Assembly (NCBI GenBank): GCA_013298845.1
Contig: JAAFJN010000039.1
Coordinates: forward strand, 1 to 47,262
DNA: 47,262 nt
Direction of reading: 5' to 3'
Source: Chitinophagales bacterium
GTDB lineage: Bacteria; Bacteroidota; Bacteroidia; Chitinophagales; Saprospiraceae
Position numbers and translations under genes: made by a program. Below, piece after piece: positions 17,650 to 25,406 of this stretch. The number at the start of each line of letters is the position of its first letter. The first letter of the stretch is position 1. The notes below the pieces were generated by a model that did not search any database, had not been told where the DNA came from, and worked only from the letters and a program-made list of their open reading frames with translations.

Positions 17650-18389
17650 AAAAGCCCCATAAAAACCGCTGCGGAGGTTAATGTGGTGGTAAATGGAATA
17701 ATGGTAGACACCCGTTTGTCAAATTCTTTGTACTTTTTGGAGGGCACTACCACGACATCGCCCGGGTGCAGGTTGATGTTTTTTTTGTGCCAATCGCCGT
17801 TTTTGCTGAGGTCAATGTTGGCAACGTACACGTGTTGGCCCACCTGCCGGAATACTTTGATGTACTTGGGGTTGGCGTAAAACTCCAGCCCTTTGCACCG
17901 GGTAATCATTTCCAGCAGGGTATTTTGCTCTTTATCCACGTTAATCACTTGCGGGTCGCGCACTTCGCCCAACACGGTAATTTCCCGATTTAACACTTTA
18001 ATATCCACCACGGGGACTTTTATCCATTCGCTGTATATAGATTTCAGGGTATCTTTCAACTGGATAATATTTTTGTTTTCCACGTGTAGAGTGCCAATTT
18101 TGGGTATTTCGACGTTGCCCTGGGCATCTACCATCAACCATTTTCCGTACACTTCGTTGGAGTTATAAATGCCGTAGGTGGACCCCACACTAATGTCATC
18201 CTGGCCCCAGACGCTGATGGTAATTTTGTCGTCTTTTCTAATTTGGTATTGGTATTCCTGGTTATTCCAAAAAATACTGTCCAACGCCGATACATCATTG
18301 TCGGCGGCGGAATCCACCAAAAGATTGGTCGTTTTGCAGGCCCCCAATAACCCGATAACCACCACGGAGAGCAGTAAAGGATATTTCAT
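17646..18389 (-). CDS. Polysaccharide export outer-membrane lipoprotein (Wza-like)
   Basis: A 247-residue protein. The signal peptide ends in the lipobox LLGAC (Cys 18), so it is lipid-anchored. The Poly_export domain begins YQIRKDDKITISVWGQDDIS, followed by SLBB/beta-grasp segments (VPVVDIKVLNREITVLGEV and HPGDVVVVPSKK). It should form the outer-membrane channel for the EPS, gated by the Wzz/Wzc-like partner encoded next. A C-terminal hydrophobic stretch (TIIPFTTTLTSAAVFMGLF) resembles the membrane-spanning helix of Wza-type proteins. It is three bases downstream of the lone response regulator gene. Confidence 0.88.
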   Translation of the reverse strand: MKYPLLLSVVVIGLLGACKTTNLLVDSAADNDVSALDSIFWNNQEYQYQIRKDDKITISVWGQDDISVGSTYGIYNSNEVYGKWLMVDAQGNVEIPKIGTLHVENKNIIQLKDTLKSIYSEWIKVPVVDIKVLNREITVLGEVRDPQVINVDKEQNTLLEMITRCKGLEFYANPKYIKVFRQVGQHVYVANIDLSKNGDWHKKNINLHPGDVVVVPSKKYKEFDKRVSTIIPFTTTLTSAAVFMGLF

Positions 18390-18392
18390 GGC

Positions 18393-18824
18393 CTACAAAA
18401 ATTTGAAAAGTGATTTTAACAGAGAAGGCTTTTGGGCCTGAATTAACGCCTGAATTTCTTCTATTTTGGCCAATACCGCTTTGATATTGGCGGGCAGGTG
18501 GAGGTCTTTGCGAATGTAATCGAAAGCGCCGTATTTGAGGGTGGCTACGGCGGTATCAATGTCTTCCTGGGCCGAAACCATCACCACAAAAATATCGGGG
18601 TTATACCTTTTTATTTTTTTGAGGGTTTCGTAACCCGAATACTCGTCCATCTGGTGGTCGAGAAAAACAATATCGGGGTTTTGGTGAATTTCGTGCAGGC
18701 AGTCTACACCACTGGTAAACGTGGTGAAGGTGTTTAAACCCTCGTCGGTGAGCAATTGCTGCATGATTTCGAGGTGAAATGTATCGTCGTCCACGATAAA
18801 AACTGACTTTTGTGCTTTTTGCAT
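18393..18824 (-). CDS. Stand-alone receiver (REC) protein at the head of EPS operon A
   Basis: A 143-residue protein. The start at 18824 (MQKAQKSVFIVDDD) is preferred over an upstream in-frame start at 18926, because that extension overlaps the terminator hairpin and has no REC similarity. The acidic pocket is VDDD, the phosphoacceptor lies in IVFLDHQMD, and the switch residues are MVSAQ and DYIRKD. There is no DNA-binding or enzymatic output domain; the C-terminal 25 residues are a basic helix. The SAQE...DYI.KD segment is very like that in the NtrC-type regulator at 22904, so both may take phosphate from the same HPt. It is the first gene of the EPS export operon. Confidence 0.85.
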   Translation of the reverse strand: MQKAQKSVFIVDDDTFHLEIMQQLLTDEGLNTFTTFTSGVDCLHEIHQNPDIVFLDHQMDEYSGYETLKKIKRYNPDIFVVMVSAQEDIDTAVATLKYGAFDYIRKDLHLPANIKAVLAKIEEIQALIQAQKPSLLKSLFKFL

Positions 18825-18854
18825 ATTACTGTTTGAATAGTTCAAAACACTATA

Positions 18855-18860
18855 TGCCAA
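18855..18860 (-). promoter_or_regulatory. TTGGCA box of operon A (candidate sigma54 -24 element)
   Basis: On the minus strand this reads TTTTTGGCA, 30 bases before the ATG at 18824. The same TTGGCA precedes the first genes of operons B and C. A canonical -12 GC is not at the expected distance, so the sigma54 reading is tentative. If it holds, the 5' leader is only about 9 bases. Confidence 0.4.
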
Positions 18861-18913
18861 AAAGAAGCCATTTTTACAAATGCTTGTTAAACAGCGAATT
18901 ACACAAAAATAAA

Positions 18914-18952
18914 AATCGCATACCATTCCACATTATGGAATAATATGCGATT
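18914..18952 (-). terminator. Hairpin terminator of the regulatory operon, containing the operon A upstream site
   Basis: On the minus strand AATCGCATA (18952-18944) pairs with TATGCGATT (18922-18914), and inside it ATTCCA pairs with TGGAAT. A T-rich tail follows (18913-18904). It lies 40 bases after the stop of the hybrid kinase gene at 18993. The loop region is the TTCCA-N5-TGGAA dyad, so one sequence may serve as both terminator and activator site. Confidence 0.65.
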
Positions 18953-18961
18953 GTGGAAATG
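18926..18961. promoter_or_regulatory. EPS upstream site A: TTCCACATTATGGAA plus half-site
   Basis: Near-palindrome TTCCA-N5-TGGAA at 18926-18940, then 8 bases later GATTGTGGAAA. There are exactly 65 bases between the dyad and the TTGGCA box. The same two-part arrangement occurs at 26718 and 32240. It is a candidate enhancer for the NtrC-family activator encoded in the locus. Confidence 0.65.
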
Positions 18962-18992
18962 GCAAACCCGTTGTTAACGATCGTCCAATAAC

Positions 18993-21900
18993 TCAATCGG
19001 CGGTTTGGGCCGCTTGGTTTTCGAGGGCTTCGACTACCCGTTTCAATACCTCGGCGATGGTGCGGGCCATGCCCACAAACGCCTCGTAGGGTGGGGTAGT
19101 GAGGTCGTATTGTTCTGCCGCACGGACCACCTCTTTCAAATCACCAATTCCCATTTGGTCAATGCTGGGTTTAATTTTATGGGCAATTTTTTTTATCGTT
19201 TCAAAATCCTCCGTGAGCAGGCATTTTTCAATGGTTGCAATGTTTTCCTTGGCCAGTTCAATAAAAAGCGCGACCAATTTTTCCACAAAAGTCTCGTTGC
19301 CACGGCTCATTTGCCGCAGTATCTCCAAGTCGTAGAGTGGGGTAGTGCTTTCCTGGGTAACCGGCGGTTGGGTCTCGCGCCCGGAAGCCAACGTAGAGAG
19401 GCTCAAAACGTGTTGGACTTTGTGAAAAAAGTCTTGTTCGTCGTAGGGTTTGGTAATAAAATCGTTCATGCCCTTGGTGAGGTACAAATCAATATCGTGT
19501 TTGAAGGCATTGGCCGTGAGCGCAATAACCGGCGTTTCGATGTGCAGGGTTTCGCGCAGGAAAATGGTGGCTTCCACCCCATCCATGACGGGCATTTGAA
19601 TGTCCATTAAAATAATGTCGAACTGGTTTTTTTGCAGCAATTCGGTGGCTACTTTGCCATTTTCGGCTTCGGTGACGGCAAATCCCAAAAAATCGAGGCT
19701 TTGGCTGGCGATAAAACGGTTCATTTCGTTGTCTTCAACGAGTAATGCTTTCCGCCCGGCAAAAGCACCTTCTTTAATTTGTTCACTTTTTGACACCAAT
19801 TGATTGGATGCCCCCACCGACAAGGTGAGTTCAAAACGAATGGCCGTGCCTTCGTTTTTGGTACTCTGCACCTCCATGATGCCGCCCATGAGATGCACCA
19901 AATCGTAGGAAATGGCCATGCCCAGCCCGGTGCCTTCATATTTGCGGTTCGATTCGTTTTGTTCCTGCGAAAATTTATCAAAAATGCGCGATACAAAGTT
20001 GTCGGACATGCCAATTCCGGTATCCACTACTTCCAAAACGATGGTTTGTTGGTGCGCATCTTCGTTTTTAACGGCGGCATTGAGCATAATGGACCCTTCC
20101 CGCGTAAATTTGATGGCGTTGCCAATCAGGTTGATTAACACCTGTCGCAGGCGGGTTTCATCACCAATTAGGACCGGTTTTACATCGGGGCTGACGTTTA
20201 TTTTGAAGTCGAGATTTTTGTCTTTTGCCTGCGAGTACATGATCGAATGCACGTTGTACAACAGCGAACTTGGGCTAAAGGGCTTTTCCACAATTTCCAT
20301 GTCACCCGACTCAATTTTGGCCACGTCGAGTACATTGTTGAGAATGGTGAGCAAATGTTTCGCCGAACTTTCCGACTGTTGCACGTAAAAACGCTGGTCG
20401 TGGGTGAGGTTTTCTTTGGTCAGTTGCCGAATCATGCCAATAATGACGTTGAGGGGCGTTCTGATTTCGTGGCTCATATTGGCCAAAAAAAGTTCTTTGG
20501 CTTTGGCCGCCGCTTCGGCAAAGGATTTGGCCCGGGCCAATTCGGCTTCGAGGCGTTTTTGTTCCGTAATATCCAGGTGAATCCCGATGCTCCCGATCTG
20601 TTGCCCTTTGTCGTTGTAATTGGGGGCACCGCTAATAAACCACCACCTTTTTCCGCCTTGTTTATTGGTCACTTCTATCTCATAACTATCGGATTTATCC
20701 TCAAGCCGGATCGCATTTTTTTCGTAAATGACATTTTTTTTCTTTTCATCCACGAACAAATTCGTAGCGTGTTGGCCTTTTAATTCGTCGAGGGAATAAC
20801 CCGACATATCACAAAAACTTTGGTTGGCGTACATAATAATATCGCCAAGGTCTACTTCGAGCAGCCCCAAATTCATGTTGGCAATAATGTTGCGGTATTT
20901 TTCTTCCTGCAAACGGAGTTGGTTTTCCCATTTTTGCCGGTTGCCGATGTTAATCAGCATTTGGCCAAATAAAAACAGGAGGCGTTTTTCCTTTTCGCTG
21001 TAATCGTAGTGTTGTTTCACCGAATCGAACCCCACGAAACCAAGCAATTCCTGACCATCGAGGAGCGGTATGGCAATCAGACTTTTGATGCCTTGTGGTT
21101 CCAGAATGGCTTTTAAGCCGCCGTCGCCATCGTCGGTTAAATCCGATACATTGGGGATATAAAAGGCGTTGCCCTGTTGGTGTTGCTCGATCCACTGCGG
21201 GAAAAACGCCATGGGCACGTTTTGCAGGTTGTTGATTTCGGGAGAAATTCCTTCGTTACACCATTCGTAGGTATTGGAGGTTGTTTTTTGGTCAAAGTCA
21301 TAATCAAAAATATACGCGCGGTCGGCCGATACAAACAAACCCATTTTTTGCAGCGAAAGGTTGATAACGCTGTTCACTTCTTTTGGGTTGAGATTGATGT
21401 ACGTAGAGGCAATATCAATGAGGGCTTCTTGCAAACGCACCTCCTGATCGAGGTTTTCCTGGGCCAAAATCTGCCGTGTTTTGTCCATCACCACGCCGTC
21501 TAAGCGAATGATATTTTGGTCATCATCGAAGATATATTTGCCCTGGTTTTGTACCCATTTCGTTTTGCCGGAGGGCGTAACGACTTGGTATTCCGCGTGA
21601 AATGCGCCAGTTTCTTGCAATTCCCGGGTAATTGTGTTGTATATTGGTCGGTTATTGGCCAAAATGACGGTTTCCCAGCCCATCGGGTTGTTGACGACGT
21701 GATCGGCCATTAACTCAAAAACACTTTCTACCGACGGCGAAATAAACACAACATCCATTTCCGGGATTTTTATGGAATAAACCACATCGGTCATTTCGTT
21801 TAAAATACTTTCTAACCGTGTTTTGGCAAGGTTCAATTCGTCATTCGACTTCTTTAAGGCCGCCGATTGCGTGTCAATTTTTTTAATTAAGTCCGAAAGT

Positions 21901-22328
21901 TCATTTTTATGAATTTCCGACTGTTTTAGCACGTGGAGGTAATCAAACGTGGGATCGTACGGTGGAAAATCGGTGATGGTTATTTTGTACGGTTTCAGTT
22001 GTTCGATGTTCATCACCCAAAGGCTGGACAAAAAGACCAACGCGTCCTGTTGGGGAATCCAGCGAAATGTGCCCCGGAATATGAGACCACTTTCTTTGTG
22101 TTTGGTGTAAAACCCGTCGTGAACGGCCGATTTTATCCAATCAAAAGTGATTTGTTCAATATAAGGTCTTTCTAACGTAAAATGCTCAAAATAAGGTTGG
22201 CCAATGGCATCACCAATGATTTTGTACAAACCCTGTCCCATTTTATGGATCGAAAGTGTACGATTTAACACGATAGAATACGGGAAAACCTCTAAAAGAA
22301 GTTCGGTTTCATCTATAAATTTATCCAT
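18993..22328 (-). CDS. Hybrid sensor histidine kinase with HNOBA input domain, REC and HPt
   Basis: This is a 1111-residue protein. Residues 1-165 form an H-NOX-associated (HNOBA) domain ending in a coiled coil. A PAS domain follows (about 170-290), then GAF (about 300-460), a second PAS (about 475-590) and HisKA with H620 (FLANMSHEIRTPLN). The HATPase_c domain has the N box LINLIGNAIKFT, the G1 box DTGIGM and the G2 box GTGLGMAI. REC has D909 (IILMDIQMPVMDG) and HPt has H1050 (KKIAHKIKPS). No transmembrane segment is evident, so it is cytoplasmic. It overlaps the H-NOX gene by 16 bases, and H-NOX proteins bind HNOBA partners. Phosphate should pass from H620 to D909 to H1050, then to the receivers at 22904 and 18393. 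It is followed by a terminator. Confidence 0.9.
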   Translation of the reverse strand: MDKFIDETELLLEVFPYSIVLNRTLSIHKMGQGLYKIIGDAIGQPYFEHFTLERPYIEQITFDWIKSAVHDGFYTKHKESGLIFRGTFRWIPQQDALVFLSSLWVMNIEQLKPYKITITDFPPYDPTFDYLHVLKQSEIHKNELSDLIKKIDTQSAALKKSNDELNLAKTRLESILNEMTDVVYSIKIPEMDVVFISPSVESVFELMADHVVNNPMGWETVILANNRPIYNTITRELQETGAFHAEYQVVTPSGKTKWVQNQGKYIFDDDQNIIRLDGVVMDKTRQILAQENLDQEVRLQEALIDIASTYINLNPKEVNSVINLSLQKMGLFVSADRAYIFDYDFDQKTTSNTYEWCNEGISPEINNLQNVPMAFFPQWIEQHQQGNAFYIPNVSDLTDDGDGGLKAILEPQGIKSLIAIPLLDGQELLGFVGFDSVKQHYDYSEKEKRLLFLFGQMLINIGNRQKWENQLRLQEEKYRNIIANMNLGLLEVDLGDIIMYANQSFCDMSGYSLDELKGQHATNLFVDEKKKNVIYEKNAIRLEDKSDSYEIEVTNKQGGKRWWFISGAPNYNDKGQQIGSIGIHLDITEQKRLEAELARAKSFAEAAAKAKELFLANMSHEIRTPLNVIIGMIRQLTKENLTHDQRFYVQQSESSAKHLLTILNNVLDVAKIESGDMEIVEKPFSPSSLLYNVHSIMYSQAKDKNLDFKINVSPDVKPVLIGDETRLRQVLINLIGNAIKFTREGSIMLNAAVKNEDAHQQTIVLEVVDTGIGMSDNFVSRIFDKFSQEQNESNRKYEGTGLGMAISYDLVHLMGGIMEVQSTKNEGTAIRFELTLSVGASNQLVSKSEQIKEGAFAGRKALLVEDNEMNRFIASQSLDFLGFAVTEAENGKVATELLQKNQFDIILMDIQMPVMDGVEATIFLRETLHIETPVIALTANAFKHDIDLYLTKGMNDFITKPYDEQDFFHKVQHVLSLSTLASGRETQPPVTQESTTPLYDLEILRQMSRGNETFVEKLVALFIELAKENIATIEKCLLTEDFETIKKIAHKIKPSIDQMGIGDLKEVVRAAEQYDLTTPPYEAFVGMARTIAEVLKRVVEALENQAAQTAD

Positions 22329-22864
22329 GTTACTTTAATAATTTCGTGTGTATCAGTCCCCGGTACGGATTCGAGGTGCTCGGTGCTTACGGTTGTTCCA
22401 AAAAACGTTCCCAAACCGTGCATCAGGCCATAAACAAAGGCGGTAAGTCCTTTTCTTTTGGAATAATAATGCAAATGAAGCGTGTTTTCATTGAGGTCCG
22501 AAATTTTAAACTCCGGCGGGGTTAGTTTGGGGTACATCATCATCACCCGGTTGTGGAACGAGGGCAAATTTAACAAAAAAGACCTAAAATTATCACCGCC
22601 GCTTTCTAAAAGGTAGCCATAATGATTTTTCCCGGTGTGCAGAATCCACCATTCACCAAACGATTTAAGTACCTCATCAACGGAGGTATTCAGTTCCTCG
22701 GCGATGGTTTGGGCCAAACTAAAAGTAACATCGTCATCGTAATTTTCGCTGCTGATAAAGTATTCGATATTGATGTTGCTTTTTGCCTTTATTTCTTCCC
22801 ATTTTTCGGTTCCGTAGTTAGCCACCACTAACTCTTCGATAGATTTGTTGACAATGCCGTACAT
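22313..22864 (-). CDS. H-NOX heme-based nitric oxide sensor
   Basis: A 183-residue protein, full length for the family. The start MYGIVNKSIEELV is typical. The heme-ligating histidine is H104 (LPSFHNRVMMMYP), and the heme-propionate motif YxSxR is Y133-Y134-S135-K136-R137. By alignment to the Thermoanaerobacter protein, the position of its O2-stabilising distal tyrosine (Y140) is A142 here. This predicts NO binding with poor O2 binding; that is an inference from motif spacing. It is cytoplasmic. It is encoded 39 bases after the NtrC-type regulator and overlaps the HNOBA kinase gene. In studied H-NOX/kinase pairs, NO-bound H-NOX inhibits the kinase. Confidence 0.92.
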   Translation of the reverse strand: MYGIVNKSIEELVVANYGTEKWEEIKAKSNINIEYFISSENYDDDVTFSLAQTIAEELNTSVDEVLKSFGEWWILHTGKNHYGYLLESGGDNFRSFLLNLPSFHNRVMMMYPKLTPPEFKISDLNENTLHLHYYSKRKGLTAFVYGLMHGLGTFFGTTVSTEHLESVPGTDTHEIIKVTWINL

Positions 22865-22903
22865 GATGTTTTTTTACGTTTGTTTTTACGGGAGAGAGAC
22901 GCT

Positions 22904-24253
22904 TTATATTTTTATTTCGCCCCTTTTGAGCATGTTGTAAATTTTGGACTTGGCGATTTGGAGTTTTTCGGCGGCCTGCACTACGTTATTATCGTATTTT
23001 TGGATGTAATGCGTAATGATTTCGATTTCAAAATCTTTCAGGCTTTTTTCGTCGTCGGAGTAGGGCTTGGTGTCGCTAATTTGGTAAAAAGTGAGGTCTT
23101 GGGCTTTTATTTCGTGGCCATCGGCCATAACGCAGGCCAGATCAATGACGGCCTTTAGTTCGCGGACGTTTCCGGGCCACGTGTATTTTCGGAGTTTGAT
23201 TTTGGCCGATTCGTGCAATTGCAACACGGGTGTTTTGTTGCTTTTGGCGTAGGCTTCGATAAAATGTTTGCTCAGGATAATCACATCGTTGTCGCGTTGT
23301 CGCAGGGGCGGCAATTCGATGGGCAGGCCCACAATTCTAAAAAACAAATCTTCGCGAAAGCGACCGGCTTTTACTTCTTCCGCGAGGTTTTTATGGGTAG
23401 CGGTAATCAGCCTGATATCCACTTTGATGGGTTTATTGGCCCCCACCCGAACAATTTCGCGTTCTTGCACGGCGCGCAGCAATTTGCTTTGCAGGGTCAG
23501 GTTGAGTTCGCCGATTTCGTCCAAAAACAGGGTGCCGCCCTGGGCTTCTTCAAATTTCCCGATTTTAGTGCCGGTGGCCCCGGTAAAGGCTCCTTTTTCG
23601 TGCCCAAACAACTCGCTTTCGACCAATTCGTTGGGAATGGCGCTCATGTTTACGGCCACAAACGTTTTTTTCTTTCGGTCGCTGTTAAAATGGATGGCTT
23701 TGGCGTACACTTCTTTGCCGGTTCCGGTTTCACCGGTTAACGATACGTTGATATTGGAATTGATGGCTTTTTGAAGCAACGAAAAGGTCTTTTGAATGGC
23801 GGTACTTTGGCCAATAATCGTGTTTTCAAAGTGGAATTTTTGCCCTAATTGCTCCTTGAGGTCTTCCACCTCCTGGCGCAGGCTAATGTTTTCGCGGATT
23901 TGGATAATTGATTTCCACAGGTGCTCTTTGGTGTGTTCGTCTTTGATGATATAATCTTTGGCACCCGCTTTGAGTAAATCTACGGCAACATTAATGGCTT
24001 CCTGGGCGCTGATAATAATCACGGGAATTTGTTTGTTGCGGGCCTGTATTTCTTGCAAAAGTTTACCACCACTCATGTCCGGCAGGCCAAAATCAACGCA
24101 GACCAAATCCGGTTTTTTGTAGAGGTTGTTTAATAACGCCTCGCCCGTAGCAAACCACTCCAAGTCATAATCGGGGTTCATACCCAGATGATGTTTTAAT
24201 ATTTGACCGTACCATTGGTCATCTTCCACGATAAAAATTTTAAATGATGCCAT
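22904..24253 (-). CDS. NtrC-family sigma54-dependent response regulator
   Basis: This is a 449-residue protein. REC spans residues 1-115, with D54 (VCVDFGLPDM) and K104 in DYIIKD. The AAA+ sigma54-interaction domain spans about 145-370, with Walker A GETGTGKE (174-181), the sigma54-contacting GAFTGA (221-226), Walker B TLFLDEIGEL and a sensor II arginine region. The C-terminal Fis-type helix-turn-helix ends NNVVQAAEKLQIAKSKIYNMLKR. It should activate sigma54 promoters from upstream dyads when phosphorylated. The three TTCCA-N5-TGGAA sites before the EPS operons are the natural candidates. It is the first gene of operon R, which has its own housekeeping-type promoter. Confidence 0.92.
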   Translation of the reverse strand: MASFKIFIVEDDQWYGQILKHHLGMNPDYDLEWFATGEALLNNLYKKPDLVCVDFGLPDMSGGKLLQEIQARNKQIPVIIISAQEAINVAVDLLKAGAKDYIIKDEHTKEHLWKSIIQIRENISLRQEVEDLKEQLGQKFHFENTIIGQSTAIQKTFSLLQKAINSNINVSLTGETGTGKEVYAKAIHFNSDRKKKTFVAVNMSAIPNELVESELFGHEKGAFTGATGTKIGKFEEAQGGTLFLDEIGELNLTLQSKLLRAVQEREIVRVGANKPIKVDIRLITATHKNLAEEVKAGRFREDLFFRIVGLPIELPPLRQRDNDVIILSKHFIEAYAKSNKTPVLQLHESAKIKLRKYTWPGNVRELKAVIDLACVMADGHEIKAQDLTFYQISDTKPYSDDEKSLKDFEIEIITHYIQKYDNNVVQAAEKLQIAKSKIYNMLKRGEIKI

Positions 24254-24272
24254 ATTGCAGTGTATTCCGTCA

Positions 24273-24301
24273 CAAAGTTACCCGCATTTTTGGTACTTCA
24301 A
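24273..24301 (-). promoter_or_regulatory. Housekeeping (Bacteroidota) promoter of the regulatory operon
   Basis: On the minus strand TTG (24301-24299), an 18-base spacer, then TAACTTTG (24280-24273), a match to TAnnTTTG. The ATG of the NtrC-type gene is 20 bases downstream. No TTCCA-N5-TGGAA dyad or TTGGCA box lies here, so the regulators appear to be expressed independently of the EPS operons. Confidence 0.65.
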
Positions 24302-24310
24302 GGTATTGTT

Positions 24311-25384
24311 TTAGCGTTGCATTTCCATAAGCCTTATTTTTTGTCGCCATACAATAACCTGATGATGAAAGCCCAAGATCGAGGTGCCAGCGTAAAAAAC
24401 AAATACCATACCAATGATGGCCCAGGTTAGCCCGGCTACGTTATTGATACAAAAGCCAATCACCATAATCGCAAGCGCCGCTGCGCTTAACAACAGGCTT
24501 ACCGTTTGGTGTCGTAAACCTAAAAATAGAACCAAATGGTGCAAATGGGTTTTATCGGCGTGAAACGGACTAACTCCGGCCTTGAGCCGTTTTCTGAACA
24601 CCCGCAACGCATCAAAAACCGGGATCACCAAAATGGAAATAATACCAATCAGGATCCACGAAAAAGGCCGACCTTCTGCCCCCGTGGGCAATAAACGGAT
24701 ACTCACTACACTAATCAATAACCCCAGGGTCATGGAACCAGCATCGCCCATGAATATCTTCTGCGTTCGGCTAAAATTAAACCTCAGTAACGCCACCAAT
24801 GCCCCCGCGTACGACAACAAAAGGACAAACACGTTCTCGTGCCCCGTTTGTGCCGCAATAATGGCCAATACCACCGCCGATACCAAACTCAACCCCGCCG
24901 CGAGACCATCAATACCGTCCATCAGGTTAATGGCGTTGACAATACCGGTGATGACCAAAATTGTTGCCCAATATTGTTGCCCATAACTAAGTTCCTCAAT
25001 GCCCCAAATACCATAAAAGGTCTCGATGCGTACCCCGGCATCAAAAACACAATGGGCCAGCAGGAGTTGTACCACCAATCGGAAACTGGCGCGAATGTCG
25101 TAGCGGTCGTCGAGGGTACCAATGATGAGCAAAATGAACGATGCCACAAAAATGTTTTTGATCAACACCAGGTCTCCCCATTGGTGCATGAACAAGGCCG
25201 CCGCCAGCCACGAAGCCCCAAACATGGCAATGCCGCCCACCAACGGCACCGGCTGATGGTGTATTTTACGACGGTTGGGTTGATCCGTCAATTGAATAAC
25301 AAAGGCTATTTTTCGCATTAAAGGAATAAATAACCAGGCCAGGATACACGAAAAAAGGGGCGTTAAAAAATAAGAAACGAACAT
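24311..25384 (-). CDS. Undecaprenyl-phosphate sugar-1-phosphate transferase (MraY/WecA family)
   Basis: A 357-residue protein with about ten or eleven TM helices. The start at 25384 (MFVSYFLTPLFSCILAWLF) gives a typical first helix; an upstream start at 25495 would run into the preceding gene. Catalytic motifs are seen in order: RKIHHQPVPLVGG, GTLDDRYDI (metal-binding DD), NAINLMDGIDGLAAG, FMGDAGSMTLG and the cytoplasmic HADKTHLHH histidine loop. It should start each repeat unit by moving a HexNAc-1-phosphate (GlcNAc in WecA) to undecaprenyl phosphate at the inner membrane. It is second in operon B, 22 bases after the glycosyltransferase gene. Confidence 0.88.
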   Translation of the reverse strand: MFVSYFLTPLFSCILAWLFIPLMRKIAFVIQLTDQPNRRKIHHQPVPLVGGIAMFGASWLAAALFMHQWGDLVLIKNIFVASFILLIIGTLDDRYDIRASFRLVVQLLLAHCVFDAGVRIETFYGIWGIEELSYGQQYWATILVITGIVNAINLMDGIDGLAAGLSLVSAVVLAIIAAQTGHENVFVLLLSYAGALVALLRFNFSRTQKIFMGDAGSMTLGLLISVVSIRLLPTGAEGRPFSWILIGIISILVIPVFDALRVFRKRLKAGVSPFHADKTHLHHLVLFLGLRHQTVSLLLSAAALAIMVIGFCINNVAGLTWAIIGMVFVFYAGTSILGFHHQVIVWRQKIRLMEMQR

Positions 25385-25406
25385 AGTATGTGTGTTTTTT
25401 AGAAAA

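Noticed and set aside
18960-18975. Plus-strand TGGCAAACCCGTTGTT as a sigma54 promoter.
   Set aside because: It points into the kinase gene in antisense and no gene lies downstream on that strand.
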